In this document: one piece after another, positions 9,830 to 20,832 of the stretch
Layout of the letters: every line of letters starts with the position of its first letter
Numbering within the stretch: the stretch's first letter is position 1
Assembly (NCBI GenBank): GCA_963682025.1
Contig: OY821520.1
Location: 135,478,738 to 135,542,737 of the forward strand
Direction of reading: 5' to 3'
DNA length: 64,000 bases
DNA from: Cordilura impudica
Taxonomy: Eukaryota; Arthropoda; Insecta; Diptera; Scathophagidae
Translations under genes and position numbers: made by a program
Notes under the pieces: model-generated
Told to the model about the DNA's origin: nothing
Database searches by the model: none
What the model saw: only the letters and a program-made list of their open reading frames with translations

Positions 9830-11430
9830 GGTAACTAAAAACATCAGCCCAAACTTACCCGTGACCAGAGAGTAGTACTTATTGGGTATACACATAATAT
9901 ATGATAATTGCAATTTTTTCATGCTTAACTAATTCAGCAGTTATTGTGTAGTTATGGATGGATGTTAACAAAATAAACTTAATAAAATTTCATAACGAAC
10001 AACTTTTATGTTATAAATATATTGAATGTAACATTAATATACCATTTGCTACTGATGTTGGAACAATTGTCTTTTAATTGTACCATTAAGAAAATTTGTG
10101 CATTGAATATGAAATTATTTGTTATAAATTGTATTTGTGGCATTTATGAGAAAGAAAAAAATATAAAAAATTTATATATTCAAAGTCCAAAAAAAAATTA
10201 AATGAAATATTATATCTTTGTAATAAAACGTTAAACGTTAATATTAATGAGCTAAATGATTGATTTCGATTAAGTATATAAATGTTTATACTTATGAATG
10301 TGCTTTTAAAAGACAAGCGAATATAAGTTGAGTTTTTATATGATTGTTTTTTTTTTGATGAATTGTTTTATGATGTCATTTAAAAAAATCTCTTGTCTAT
10401 TTTCAGATTTATTTTTGCCTTAAAGCCACTAATAAATGTCAATAAACGACGAGAAATTTTATTTTCAAAATATTTATTTTATAAATAAAATAAAGGAACT
10501 AAAGCTTGTTATACAACACATCATTTATATGTCTTAACATCAAAAGGTTTTAACAAGTTGTTAAAAAATATTGTTTGCCAATTTATACTCGAGACAGTAG
10601 ATATAAATTATCGTTTCATATTCTTTAATCTATTTAGATTGAAAACGTTAATAAAACCTTTATTTATATTTACATGTACATATAATATAAACAAGAGGTG
10701 ACGTATGATTATTATTTCTTCTCAAAGTATGACAAAAATACATAAATGTGTGAATCATACGCCGCCGTAGGCCAGTTATGGTTTGAAGGTTTCAGTTGTT
10801 GCACGTAATTACAATTTAGCCCAAATGTATGTTTAATATTTAATTATGATTTATTTTTGATTAATACAAAGAAACTGTAGAACTTGAAGACTAATAACTT
10901 ATTTGTTATATAACGAAAATTGCTTTTACATAACATAGAACAGTGATGGCCAGCTATACTAACTTTGGAAGCCACGTTTACGAATTAATATTCTAAAGAG
11001 CCATTTATTTATTTGTGAAAATAATACTTAAGGTGAATCTATATAGATATATGGGATTCATTTAATTTAAATTGAATAAACTTAAATTTTAAATTTAAAA
11101 TGAAAAAGTTTTTTTCCGAAATTTGGCAGGCGTCGAATAGATTTTTTTAAACTTATCTGTTAATACAATTTCAAAGTGAACCAATTTAAAGTTACAATTT
11201 TGCTGGTAGAGATTACTAGGCGTACGTGTGTGACTTAGTAGTTTTTTTTTTAAATTTGTTTAGTTAAGTTACGGTGAGAATTATGAAAATTATAATTTGT
11301 AAAAATAAAAAGTAATTATCGTGGCTGGAAAATGCATATATGAAGACGAGAAGAGGAAATTTGAGGCGGATTGGGATAAGGATATTGTTTTCGTAGAGAG
11401 AAATGGAAAATGTGTTTCAGTCTGAATTTG
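9830..11430 (+). repeat. hAT upstream block, copy A (uninterrupted)
   Basis: About 1.6 kb that is repeated, clearly recognisably, at 19605-20832 plus 21915-22290. Shared landmarks include 'AGCCCAAACTTACCC', 'GGCATTTATGAGAAAG', 'CAATAAACGACGAGAAATTT', 'AAGAGGTGACGTATGATT' and 'GCCGCCGTAGGCCAG'. In copy A the site at about 11039-11048 has a single ATATAGAT, i.e. it is the empty version of the site used by the long-TIR element in copy B. The block leads into a BED-finger start, so it is probably the 5' noncoding part of a hAT element. Confidence 0.75.
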
Positions 11431-11470
11431 TCTAAAAAAAATTTAATTTTTTAAATTCGCTTCAAAGTCT
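11334..11470 (+). pseudogene. hAT BED-finger start, copy A
   Basis: The frame reads 'YEDEKRKFEADWDKDIVFVE' then 'RNGKCVSV' and a stop. This has the K-R-K-F...W...F-V-E-x-x-G-K start of GTF2IRD2/ZBED-like hAT transposases, just before the zinc-binding C-x2-C, which is destroyed here. The second copy has the same start at 22211. Only about 30 residues can be supported. Confidence 0.55.
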
Positions 11471-11699
11471 TTCAAGTCAAATTTAAATTTTTACAAAATG
11501 TACAATAATACAAAAATACGTAAGTAATTTAACATTTAATAGTTTATTTTTGAAAATTTTTTACAACAATACCCTTAACTAGAGCTAACTTTGAAATTTA
11601 AATTAATTCAGGAACACTAAGCTGTGGAAGAACCAACCGAAATCAGTGGAACCTTTAGAGCTGTTTTCAGATTGTTTAGAAAAAGCACAAAAAATGCTG

Positions 11700-12110
11700 C
11701 TATATTAGTCTGTTTATAGAAAATGAACTAATAAATATAATTGGAAATTAAATTGAAGAAAATCATTGTAAAAGGAGTCAACGATGCTGTTTTTTTTTCT
11801 ATATTAGCTGATGTAATGACTGACATTAGTGGAAAAATAGTTGAATTTGTGTCTTAGATGTTTTGACAAAAGTTCGTTTATAATTAAAGAATATTTTCTA
11901 AATTTTGTCAATATAAATGGAACATTAAGAAAATAAATTTCACAAACTTTGCCTAAGACAGTCGAAAGTTTTTTCTTGATTTGAATTTGTAGAGGGGACA
12001 AAGGTATGACGGTGCCGCAAACTTATCTGGTCACCATAATGGCATTCAAGCCATAATAAGACAACCGTGTACAAATATTTTACAATTCAATACCAAAATT
12101 AATTGAAGCC
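11700..12110 (+). pseudogene. hAT (DUF4371/ZMYM1-like) transposase remnant
   Basis: Two pieces are recognisable: 'VKGVNDAVFFSILADVMTDI' near 11775-11835, and 'RGQRYDGAANLSGHHNGIQA' near 11990-12050. These resemble the DUF4371 region of ZMYM1-like hAT transposases ('FSILADE.TDIS', 'RGQGYDGAANMSG'). Stops and frameshifts separate them. Upstream is the copy A block with a BED-finger start, but whether both parts come from one insertion cannot be told. Confidence 0.6.
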
Positions 12111-13030
12111 TTGGAAAACATGGAGGAAAAAGGAAAGTTTTTAAAGAAATACTTTTCCTAAATAACAGACTTAACGTAAGTATTGGGTAAAAACACGTAA
12201 AAGCAGCCAAAAAATAGATTCATCACATATGAATTAATTTAGTATAATAACAAATTGAAGTAATTTTTTTGTATTTAAAAAAAAAATAGAGGAATGTTTT
12301 CTTTATTAATACAATATTGGCCATTACGTGGTGATAGGACTTTCATAAGGATTTTTCGCATCCAAAATGATTTACAAATACCCTTATCCAAAATTTCGAG
12401 AAAAAGGGATATTACCAATTTAAATAAGGGATTTGAGTAGGCGTCGGCGGTTTGTGAAATATTAAATATGCCACTTTTTCATAATTATCTTATCTCCAAA
12501 CTTTTATATGCAATGGTTTTTATCCTGAAAATAATTTAACTCATTAGGATTGACTTAAATAATTCGTTTTCACAAAATGTAGTTCTGTAATAATTATAAT
12601 AAAGTTTTACCCTTTTGTAGTCTTTGAATAATGGTAATTTCCAGTGTAATAAATGATATAAAAGATATTTCCTTATTTTTTTGACTGTCGCACAGTGTCC
12701 TTTTGAGTGTGAGTGATCAAAAATCGATAATTATTGAACGGTTTAAAATTGTTTCTCGCGGTTTCTTTTGCGTTATTGTCTATTAAATTACCTGTCGATT
12801 TTGTAACAATTTAACCCTTGTATGCTCATGGGGTCAAAACGACCCATTGTGAATTTTTTTTTAATATATTACATAGCTCAATTGTCTGCTGAACGCACTT
12901 AATTATATAAAAAAAAATTTCGTAAAAATTTCGCAAAGTTTATAAACAATTTAACCCAAATCTTCCCAAAGCTACCTTACGGTAACACTTCCGATTTGCA
13001 TAAAAAATAATTTTTGTCCGTTTTGACTAA
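12111..13030. other. no gene; one piggyBac-like terminus
   Basis: AT-rich. At 12811 TTAACCC begins a short tract with the small hairpin GGGTCaaaaCGACCC, as in piggyBac-like ends (TTAA target, CCC start). The partner end was not found nearby. A second TTAACCC is at about 12951. Confidence 0.35.
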
Positions 13031-13370
13031 TACAGGCGTTTCCCGATTTAACGAGTATTCGTTTTTACGAGAACTCGATATAACGAGCACCCAAATTTCT
13101 TCTATTGAGTACCTTAAATAACGAGATTTTTGACACTGGAGTACTCGAATTAACGAGCAAAATTACATATTTTTGTTTACCAGTTTAAATAATAACGTAC
13201 GTTCCTAAAACGGGGAATCACATAATACAAATATTACATAGTAAAACGCAAAAACAAAAAAGAGAATAGCAAAATATTACATATGTATTAGAAACGCCGT
13301 TTCTTTAAAACATGTGCAAATAAATTTTTCGCATCATCAGTTCATTCGTGTAAAGTGTAATAAAAAAAAA

Positions 13371-13910
13371 ATGAGTGCCAGAAAACGATTAGATTTAAAG
13401 ACAAAATTAACATTTATTGATCTCCATAAGAAGGGAAAACATGTTGCAGATCTATGTAACGAATTTCGGTTAAAATCATCAACTGTATGCACAATTTTAA
13501 AAAATAAAGATAAACTTTTAAGAAATGTTGACTACATGTGCTACACCTCTAAGAAAAGAAAAGCCGTGAAGCCTGGTGAATTCCCAAACATGGAGAAAAA
13601 GCTGTATTCTTGGTTTCTGACATAACGAAACGCTGATATTCCCGTCACAGGAGCCATAATAAAGCAAAAAGCTAAAGACTTACACAAAAGGCTGTATGAT
13701 GGAAATTTTAACGCGAGTCATGGTTGGCTTACTCGTTTTAAACAGAGATTTGGCATACGGCTTTTGAAGCAATGTGGTGAAAAATTGTCGGCCGATTGGA
13801 CACAAGTAAAGCCATTTAAGAAGCATTTTAAGGAACTCATCGCTGCGAACGCTTTATCGAGGGATGCAATATTTAATGCTGACGAAACAGGGTTATTTTG
13901 GAAATTGTAA
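13371..13910 (+). pseudogene. Tigger transposase, N-terminal half
   Basis: ATG at 13371 follows an A-run and starts 'MSARKRLDLKTKLTFIDLHK', the pogo/CENP-B helix-turn-helix start ('K-R-K-x-L-x-x-K-x-x-I'). A stop at 13623 breaks the frame in the linker; the same frame then gives the second, CENP-B-type DNA-binding helix region ('NASHGWLTRFKQRFGI') and finally 'FNADETGLFWKL', the motif around the first catalytic Asp of the DDE domain, before a stop. An earlier in-frame ATG at 13314 is less likely because family proteins begin near the HTH. Neighbouring C-terminal piece is at 14772. Confidence 0.8.
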
Positions 13911-13978
13911 ATTTGTATGGAGATCTTTGTTTACATATGTATGTACTTATTTTCCTTTTATGTACATACATACATACT

Positions 13979-14767
13979 TTTTATACCCTATACCACTATG
14001 TGGTTTGGGTATAATGACTTTGTGCTGCTGTTTGTAACAACCAAAAATATTTGACCTAGACCCATCTTTAATTATACCGATCGAATCAGAATCACTTTCT
14101 GAGTTGATTTAACAATGTCCGTCCGTCCGTCCGTCCGTCCGTCTGTGTGTCCATGTAAAGCTTGTAATCAAACTGCAGGTCGCAAATATGAATATATTTT
14201 GATGAAATTTGGTATATAAGCTTTTATCGGCCATGGGATGAACGCTATTGAAATTGGTGAGAATCGGTCCATGTTCAGACCTAGCCCCCATACAAATTAC
14301 CCCTATGAAATCGACATAAATTGCCATAAGATCCAAATTGTCATATAGATCTTACTCAAATTGGGTTTGTATGCGTTCATTACATCCATTAATGAGTAGT
14401 CCAAAAATGATCCCTTTGGCCCCATATAGAGCTGCTTCCCGATCTTCACTTAAATCTATTAAAAAACAAAAATATTGCACTGATTCTTCTCAAATTTTGT
14501 TTGTATATATTTTCGCAAAATACAAGAGACTTTACCAACCATGGTCAGGATCGGTCCATTTTTGGACCTAGTCCCCATATAGATATATCATTCGATATGA
14601 ACTTTTTCATATCTGCAGCCAAAAAAATTAATAAAAATCCCACTCAAATTTGGTTTTTGCTTATTTTCTATGTCCAGTTAGTTGGGCCTAGGAGATACGG
14701 TTTCTAAACGCATGGTATAGGGTATCGTATAATCGGTCTAGACCGACTATAATTTTCTTACTTGTTT
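13979..14767 (+). mobile_element. INE-1-like family A, full copy inside Tigger
   Basis: Full-length copy: left end ATACCCTATACC with CCACTATGTGG, repeated GTCC units at 14117-14145, subterminal GGTATAGGGTAT, stem-loop near 14732-14752 (one mismatch) and TTCTTACTTGTT. It divides the Tigger element, so it is the younger insertion. Confidence 0.85.
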
Positions 14768-14771
14768 TAGA

Positions 14772-15020
14772 TTGAGTTTTCGATCAGCGACTTTAACTTA
14801 TGGATTGAGCGATCAAATCGAGGAGGAAACTGAACATGAAGAGCCTAAAATTAAACATGTTGATGCCATAAAAAGCTTTGATGTGTGCATTAAATGGGCC
14901 AAACAAAATAATGTGGACTCTACAAAACTGATTGCTTTGACAGAGCTCCAGGAAGATACAGTAAAAAGCAATTTAAGCCTTCCGAAAAAGCAAACAATTA
15001 TTCGCAACTTTTTGAACTAA
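14772..15020 (+). pseudogene. Tigger transposase, C-terminal piece
   Basis: The frame ends 'KIKHVDAIKSFDVCIKWAKQ...LIALTELQEDTVKSN' and a stop, matching the C-terminal region of Tigger-like transposases, in which a helix with repeated W/L residues after the acidic stretch precedes a basic end. It belongs to the element whose N-terminal part is at 13371-13910. The middle, with the second catalytic Asp, is absent. Confidence 0.6.
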
Positions 15021-15395
15021 ACTTTTTTTTTAACTTAACGTATTACATAATTGATCTCAAAGAAATTGTTTTGAATTGTTTCTTTTAATTTTTTTTTTTG
15101 CTTTAAACTATTTTCTTATAAATAAAAACCCTTTAAAAACACTATTTTATTTTCGTTTTTTGTAAAAAGAGGTCAATTTACTATGGTACTCGATTTAATG
15201 AAAAATTCGATTTAACAAGAATGGCTGACTACGATGGTGCTCGTTAAATCGGGAAACGCCTGTATAGAAATGAAAAAAACTCAAAATATACTTCTGGGTT
15301 GATTCGGGTTAAATAGAGTTCATTAAAAAAACATCATTAAGTATATGTATATTTTTACCCTAGACGTTGAAATAAAAAAGAAAACGACATAAAAA

Positions 15396-16183
15396 ACAAG
15401 TAAGAAAATTATAGTCGGTCTAGACCGACTATACGATACCCTATACGATGCGTTTAGAGACCATATTTCTCAGGCCCAACTAACTGGATATAGAAAATAA
15501 GCATAAACCAAATTTGAGTGGGATTTTTATTAATTTTTTCGGCTGCAGATATGAAAAAGTTCATATCGGATGCTATATCTATATGGGGACTAGGCAAAAA
15601 AATAGGCCGATACTGACCATGTTTGGTAAAGTCTCTTGTATTTTGCAAAAATATATACAACCAAAATTTGAGTAGAATCAGTGCAATATTTTTGTTTTTT
15701 GATAGATTTAAGTGAAGATCGGGAAGCAGCTCTATATGGGGCCTATGACTAAGAGTTGTCCAATAGGGATCACTTTCGGACTACTAATTAATGGATGTAA
15801 TATATACATACAAACCCAATTTGACTAAGATTTGTATGACAATTTGGATCGTATGGCAGTATATGTTGATTTCATAGGGGTCATTTGTATGGGGGCTAGG
15901 TCTGAACATGGACCGATTCTCACCAGTTTCAATAGCATTCATTCCATGGCTGATAAAGGATCAAATACCAAATTTCATCAAAATATATTCATATTTGCGA
16001 CCTGCAGTTTGATTACAAGCTTTACAGACGGATGGACGGACGGACATCGTTAAATCGAATCAGATAGTTATTCTGATTCGATCGGTATAATTAGAGATGG
16101 GTGTAGGTCAAATATTTTTGGTTGTTACAAACTGCAGCACAAAGTCATTATACCCAAACCACATTGTGGTATAGGGTATAAAT
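15396..16183 (-). mobile_element. INE-1-like family A, full copy
   Basis: Reverse orientation: AACAAGTAAGAAAATTATAG, perfect stem-loop AGTCGGTCTAGACCGACT, GATACCCTATACG, and at the far side the left end CCACATTGTGG with GGGTATAA near 16160-16183. The CCGTC tract is reduced to ACGGACGGACA-type units near 16030. Non-coding. Confidence 0.85.
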
Positions 16184-16334
16184 ACTTAAAATGTAGTAAA
16201 TTTCTTTTTTTATTTTCTTTTTCAAAATTGTGTTTCACATGATATCTTAGTGATGTGATTAAAGGATCTGAAGAGATCTGTAACGTGTTCATTAAATTCA
16301 GGTTTTGATCTTTTCTGCTGCACTTTTTTGTATG

Positions 16335-16947
16335 TCAGAGTCTAAATTCTTTATATTCTTTGTTTTTCGCTTCTTGAGCCTCTTCTGACATTTCGCCAAT
16401 AGGAAAGATGTGATATTTTATAATATTCTCACCATGGCTTAGTACCTTATGCACAGTTGGCGATAATTTTCTCCAGCTTCCATATAAACTGTTATAAAGT
16501 TTAAGTGTCTCCAAAGCGAATTTACCAAACTTTTTCAGCAACTTTTTAAAGTTATACAACAGAGTTTTATCAATTTTTGTTATAGATGCTGTATCATCAA
16601 TGTTATCAAAAAAATCTTCTGGCAGTATTACCATCATTAGTGTTTCCAAGTCCCTGCATTGGATAATCAATTCCCAAACCAATAACTTCTCTGAACTGTC
16701 CTATATTATTTTTTTTTCGTCAACTCTTAGTTGGGTTTTTATTTTCTGCTTCTCTTTAAACGTTTTTTTTCTCAAAATCTGGTGTATTTTCCTTATATCT
16801 TTGAAATTCTAAGTCATACGTAATCTTTAAGCAATGCTCCATAAAACGAATACGTGCATGCAGTGGTGATAATCCTAACTCGTACATTCTTTCAATTTCA
16901 AAATAGTTACACCTTTTTACCTGATATAGCTTGTGCAGCTTTTCCAT
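16335..16947 (-). pseudogene. broken gene of an unnamed transposon-like family
   Basis: Two minus-strand frames (16947-16756 and 16682-16335) read as one protein with a frameshift and stop near 16690-16755. The first starts 'MEKLHKLYQVKRCNY' and contains 'LGLSPLHARIRFMEHCLKIT'; the second contains 'LSPTVHKVLSHGENIIKYHI' and 'FPIGEMSEEAQEAKNKEYK'. I recall similar 'VHK.L.HG..II...PIG..SEEAQEARNK' text in uncharacterised repetitive proteins of insects and other invertebrates, which suggests a DNA transposon product, but I cannot name the family. It is truncated at its C-terminus and lies between two INE-1-like copies. Confidence 0.5.
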
Positions 16948-17024
16948 CTACCATTGCAAATTTGAAATTGTGTCTAATTTTAATTTCCTAATTTTAATTT
17001 ATTTTTTTTTTAGTTATTATTTTG

Positions 17025-17513
17025 TTACTCGATTCGACCTAAAAGGCCGCAATAAAGAATTATTTGGCCAGTTAAAAGAAACTATACCCAATTCGAATGA
17101 TATTTAATGCGTATAGCCACGCTACACAACAACTATCTTCGCAATGGATGTTAGGGCGAGCTACTTAATTTGTAAAAACTTAAACTAAATCAATTATCAA
17201 ATTATTTCATATAACCGGAAGCGCATGCATATAGGCAAACACCGAAATGTATTTTCTTTTATCCGAAAAATTAGAAAAGGCGAAAACGATATTTCCTCGC
17301 TGGAGCGCGAATTACTAATGTGAGAGAGCTCTGTATAACAACTCTTGAAATAAACAAAAATCCAGATAAAACCAAAGATTTTGCTGAAATAATTTGGTAT
17401 TAAGTATAACAAATTGTTTACTTCTTCAAATATTTTGTTTATATTTATTATCAATACTGAAACCGAGGTGTAGGGTATCAAAGATTCGGCACAGCCTAAT
17501 TTAACACTCTTGG
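17025..17513 (+). mobile_element. INE-1-like family B, copy 1
   Basis: An inverted counterpart of 24811-25305. It contains AAGGCCGCAATAAAGAATTA near its left side, 'GTTAGGGCGAGCT' near 17150, 'CGCTGGAGCGCGAATTA' near 17300, and ends with GGTATCAAAGATTCGG, a loop, and AACACTCTTGGTT. Non-coding. It shares the stem-loop plus GATACCCT layout with family A but not its body. Confidence 0.65.
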
Positions 17514-17514
17514 T

Positions 17515-17775
17515 TATTTTTAATTTTTTATTTTTTATTATACATTTTTCACTTTTCATTTTTAATTTTTAATTTTTTATTTTTCATTTTTCATTTTTTA
17601 TTTTGTATTTCTTGTTTTTTATTTTTTATTTGTTATTTTTTATTTTTTATTTTTTGTTTTTCGTTTTTCATATTAATTTTCAATTTGTTATATTTAGTTT
17701 TTCATTTTTTGTTTGCAGTTTTTATTTTTCATTTTTTCCTTTTAATTTTTATTTTTCATTTTAAACAGGTTATTA
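17515..17775. repeat. T-rich simple repeat
   Basis: About 260 bp of imperfect (ATTTTT)n, (CATTTTT)n and variants. Confidence 0.85.
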
Positions 17776-17799
17776 CATATCATAATTTTTTCACCAATT

Positions 17800-18400
17800 C
17801 AATCATAAGTCACACCGATTTTGTCTTTCGTCTCACATGTTCCCAGTTGGCAAAATCGTCGTATACGACATTGTCGTTAACAATTCCTTTAAGACATTTT
17901 ATCATTTGTTACTCACGACATTTGTCGATGAAGTTTTCTGTAACGCCGATATAATGGATATTGTCGTTAACGTCAAGCTGGGACACAAATTACTCTGATG
18001 GTCGTGTATCACATCCCGTTGACGACAACCTCAGCGACAAATATCTATATTGTCGTGTATCAAGGTCCGTTGATGACAATATGAGCGACAACGTCTTGTG
18101 TATATTGTCCGTCGAACTTTGTTAAGGACAAGTTAAGCGACAATATCTATGAGTTGTTCATGCAGATATTTAATAAAAAATTTAGTTAACGACCAGCTGG
18201 ATGATAAATAGCTTATACGGTCGTGTATCGAATTCTATTGACGACAAATTACGTGACAAAATTAAGTTTTGTCGTATATGAGTCTGTTGTCGTCAAGATG
18301 AGCGACATTGTGAGGAAATTGTCTTCAGTCATACTCCGTTAGTGATATGATGAGCGACGTTGTCTTTAAGTTGGTCGTATATAAGCTTTGCGTATAAAAA
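17800..18400. repeat. CGACAA minisatellite, array 1
   Basis: Degenerate direct repeats of about 55 bp. The common core is TTGTCGTGTATCAAGGTCCG followed by TTGACGACAATATGAGCGACAA. Each unit carries CGACAA words and their complement TTGTCG, so units can pair with themselves. Array 2 (18930-19360) has the same core in a 39-bp period. No coding frame follows the period. Confidence 0.75.
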
Positions 18401-18929
18401 AAAGTAAAATAACGGGACTTAATAACGGCTGCAAGACAAAACAAAAAATGTTGAAAAATCATTATGATGTGTAAAAAATCTTCGCTAACAACAGGAGAAG
18501 CGACAAAGACCTGAAAGTTGTCATATAGTTTATTATTTAATAGTTTTATATAACTATGATGGCAGCAAAGAAAACGGTTATTTAGGAAATACGGAAATTT
18601 ACTCAAGGCTTAATATGGTAAATATTTTTGAAGACGTGAACATATTACAGCGTTTTTTAATGACATTATACTTATTAATAAAAAAATCTCTTTAAAATAT
18701 ATTTTATATAGAATATACAAGGAAGGAGGGACACACACATGGAGACTTCATAAGAGAACCACGGGTTATCTTTCGTCGAATTAAAAATACCTACAACAAA
18801 GAGAACAAAGAAAAAATGACAAGGAAAACCGTTATATAATAAAAAATACTATCTACTTATACTTTGACGGTATTGATATAATTTATTTTTGAAAATTTAT
18901 AATTAGTTAATAAAAATATTTAACGCTAT
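18401..18929. other. spacer between CGACAA arrays
   Basis: AT-rich interruption with a few isolated 'GCGACAAAG' words near 18510, which may be the remains of more units. No gene recognised. Confidence 0.4.
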
Positions 18930-19360
18930 GTTTTGGTATACCTACAATCATTGACGATTAATAGTCGTTAATGCGAGCATTAGTGACAATATTTACAGCA
19001 TTGTCATTCATATAATAGTTGACGATAAAGTGAACGATATTGTCATCCATACAATCATTACCGACAAAGTTGTGGACATTGTCGCCTATGTAATCGTTAA
19101 TGACAAAATGAATGAATGATATTGACGCCTAAATAGTAGTTGACGATAATATGGTAGAATTAGTCTTCTATAAAGTCGTCAGTGAATATATAGCTGAGCT
19201 TTTCATTTTTTTGCGTGAGCGACAAAGTGAGCGTTTTGGTCTTTCTTTTAGTCGTCCACGATTTTCGCGACATTTGTTCGAAAAAGTCTTTGACGATTTG
19301 TTCCGGCTGTCCTACATTTGTCTTCAAAGGCTTTACATTGTCGTGCACCCATCATTAGGG
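18930..19360. repeat. CGACAA minisatellite, array 2
   Basis: Direct repeats with a 39-bp period, clearest at 19010-19130 (ATTGTCATTCATATAATAG then TTGACGATAAAGTGAACGAT, and two further units). The end of the array is more diverged but keeps GTCGTC, GCGACAA and TTGTC words. Same orientation as array 1. Confidence 0.75.
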
Positions 19361-19604
19361 ATGTCTTGAAGACGTGCCCAACTGAGTTATGTTGTTTTTG
19401 TGATTGTATTGTGATTATATTGTGTTTTTGTGATTATATGGATGTTTACACATCAAAAAGAATTGTATATAAATGCATTTTTTAAATAAAATATAATATT
19501 TGGACTCACATACAGATGGACGGAAAGACATATGGATGGACGGTATTCGCTTGAGTCGATCGATATGACAGTAGATGGGTCAACGTTAACTCATTTTGGC
19601 AATT

Positions 19605-19732
19605 AAAAACATAAGCCCAAACTTACCCCTGACCACAGACTGGTGTAACGTATACAATTGCTATATGATAACTGTAATTTTTTCATGCTTAACTAATTCA
19701 ACATTTATTGTGTAGTTGTAGTTGGATGTTAA

Positions 19733-19767
<35 letters not shown>

Positions 19768-20832
19768 ATTTCATAACGAACAACTGTTATGTTGTAAATA
19801 TATTGAATATAACATTAATATACCATTTGCTACTGATGTTGAAACAATTGTCTTTTAACTGTACCATTAAGAAAGTTTGTGCTTTGATTATGAAATTATT
19901 TATTTTAAATTGTATTTGTGGCATTTATGAGAAAGAAAAAAATATAAGAAAATTTATATATTCAAAGTCCAAAAAAATTTAAATGAAATATTATATCTTT
20001 GTAATAAAACGTTAAACGTTAATATTAATGCGATAAATGATTGATTTCGATTAAGTATATTAATGTTTATTCTTATGAATGTGCTTTTAAAAGACAAGCG
20101 AATATAAGTTGAGTTTTTATATGATTGTTTTTTTTTGATGAATTGTTTTATGGTGTCATTTCAAAAAATCTCTTGTCTATTTTAAGATTCATTTTTGCCT
20201 TAAAGCCACTAATAAATGTCAATAAACGACGAGAAATTTTATTTTCAAAATATTTATTTTATAAATAAAATAAAGGAACTAAAGCTTGTTATACAACACA
20301 TCATTTATATGTCTTAACATCAAAAGGTTTTAACAAGTTGTTAAGAAATATTGTTTGCCAATTTATATTCGAGTCAGTAGACATAACTTATCGTTTCATA
20401 ATCTTTAATCTACTTGGATTGAAAACATCAATAAAACCTTTATTTATATTTACAAGTACATATAATATAAACAAGAGGTGACGTATGATTATTATTTCTT
20501 TCCAAAGTATGACAAAAAACTCTTATAAATGTGTTTGTGAATCATACGCCGCCGTAGGCCAGTTATGGTTTGAAGGTTTAAGTTGTTGCACGTGATTACA
20601 ATTTAGCCCCAATGTATGTTTAATATTTAATTATGCTTTATTTGTGATGTTTCTTGTAAAATTTAATACAAAGCCCAACACCTTATATGTTATTTTAGGG
20701 AAATTGCTTTTACATACCAGAGAACAGGGATGACCAGCTATACTAGCTCTGGAAGCCACGTTTACGAATTAATATTCTAAAGAGCCATTTATTTATTTGT
20801 GACAATAATACTTAGAGTTAATATATATAGAT
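19605..20832 (+). repeat. hAT upstream block, copy B left part
   Basis: Second copy of the 9830-11430 block; it differs by scattered substitutions and by a homopolymer of about 26 A near 19734-19760. It is interrupted at 20832 by the long-TIR element and resumes at 21915. Confidence 0.75.

Larger units (their letters stand above)
13033..15262 (+). mobile_element. Tigger/pogo element, internally deleted
   Basis: Ends are exact short inverted repeats: CAGGCGTTTCCCGATTTAAC at 13033 and its reverse complement ending at 15262. TA dinucleotides flank both sides (13031-13032 and 15263-15264), the normal target duplication. Inside, inverted 'ACGAG' words continue the TIR-proximal region. The transposase N-terminus (13371-13910) and C-terminus (14772-15020) are separated by an INE-1-like insert, and most of the DDE domain is missing, so the element is dead. 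Confidence 0.88.

Noticed and set aside
14109..16053. Repeated short frames such as 'MDLMAIYVDFIGVICMGARS'
   Set aside because: The same frame appears in each INE-1-like family A copy by repetition; it is broken in many copies and has no domain.
17800..19360. CGACAA arrays as foldback-element inverted arms
   Set aside because: Both arrays run in the same direction, so they are not inverted terminal arms.
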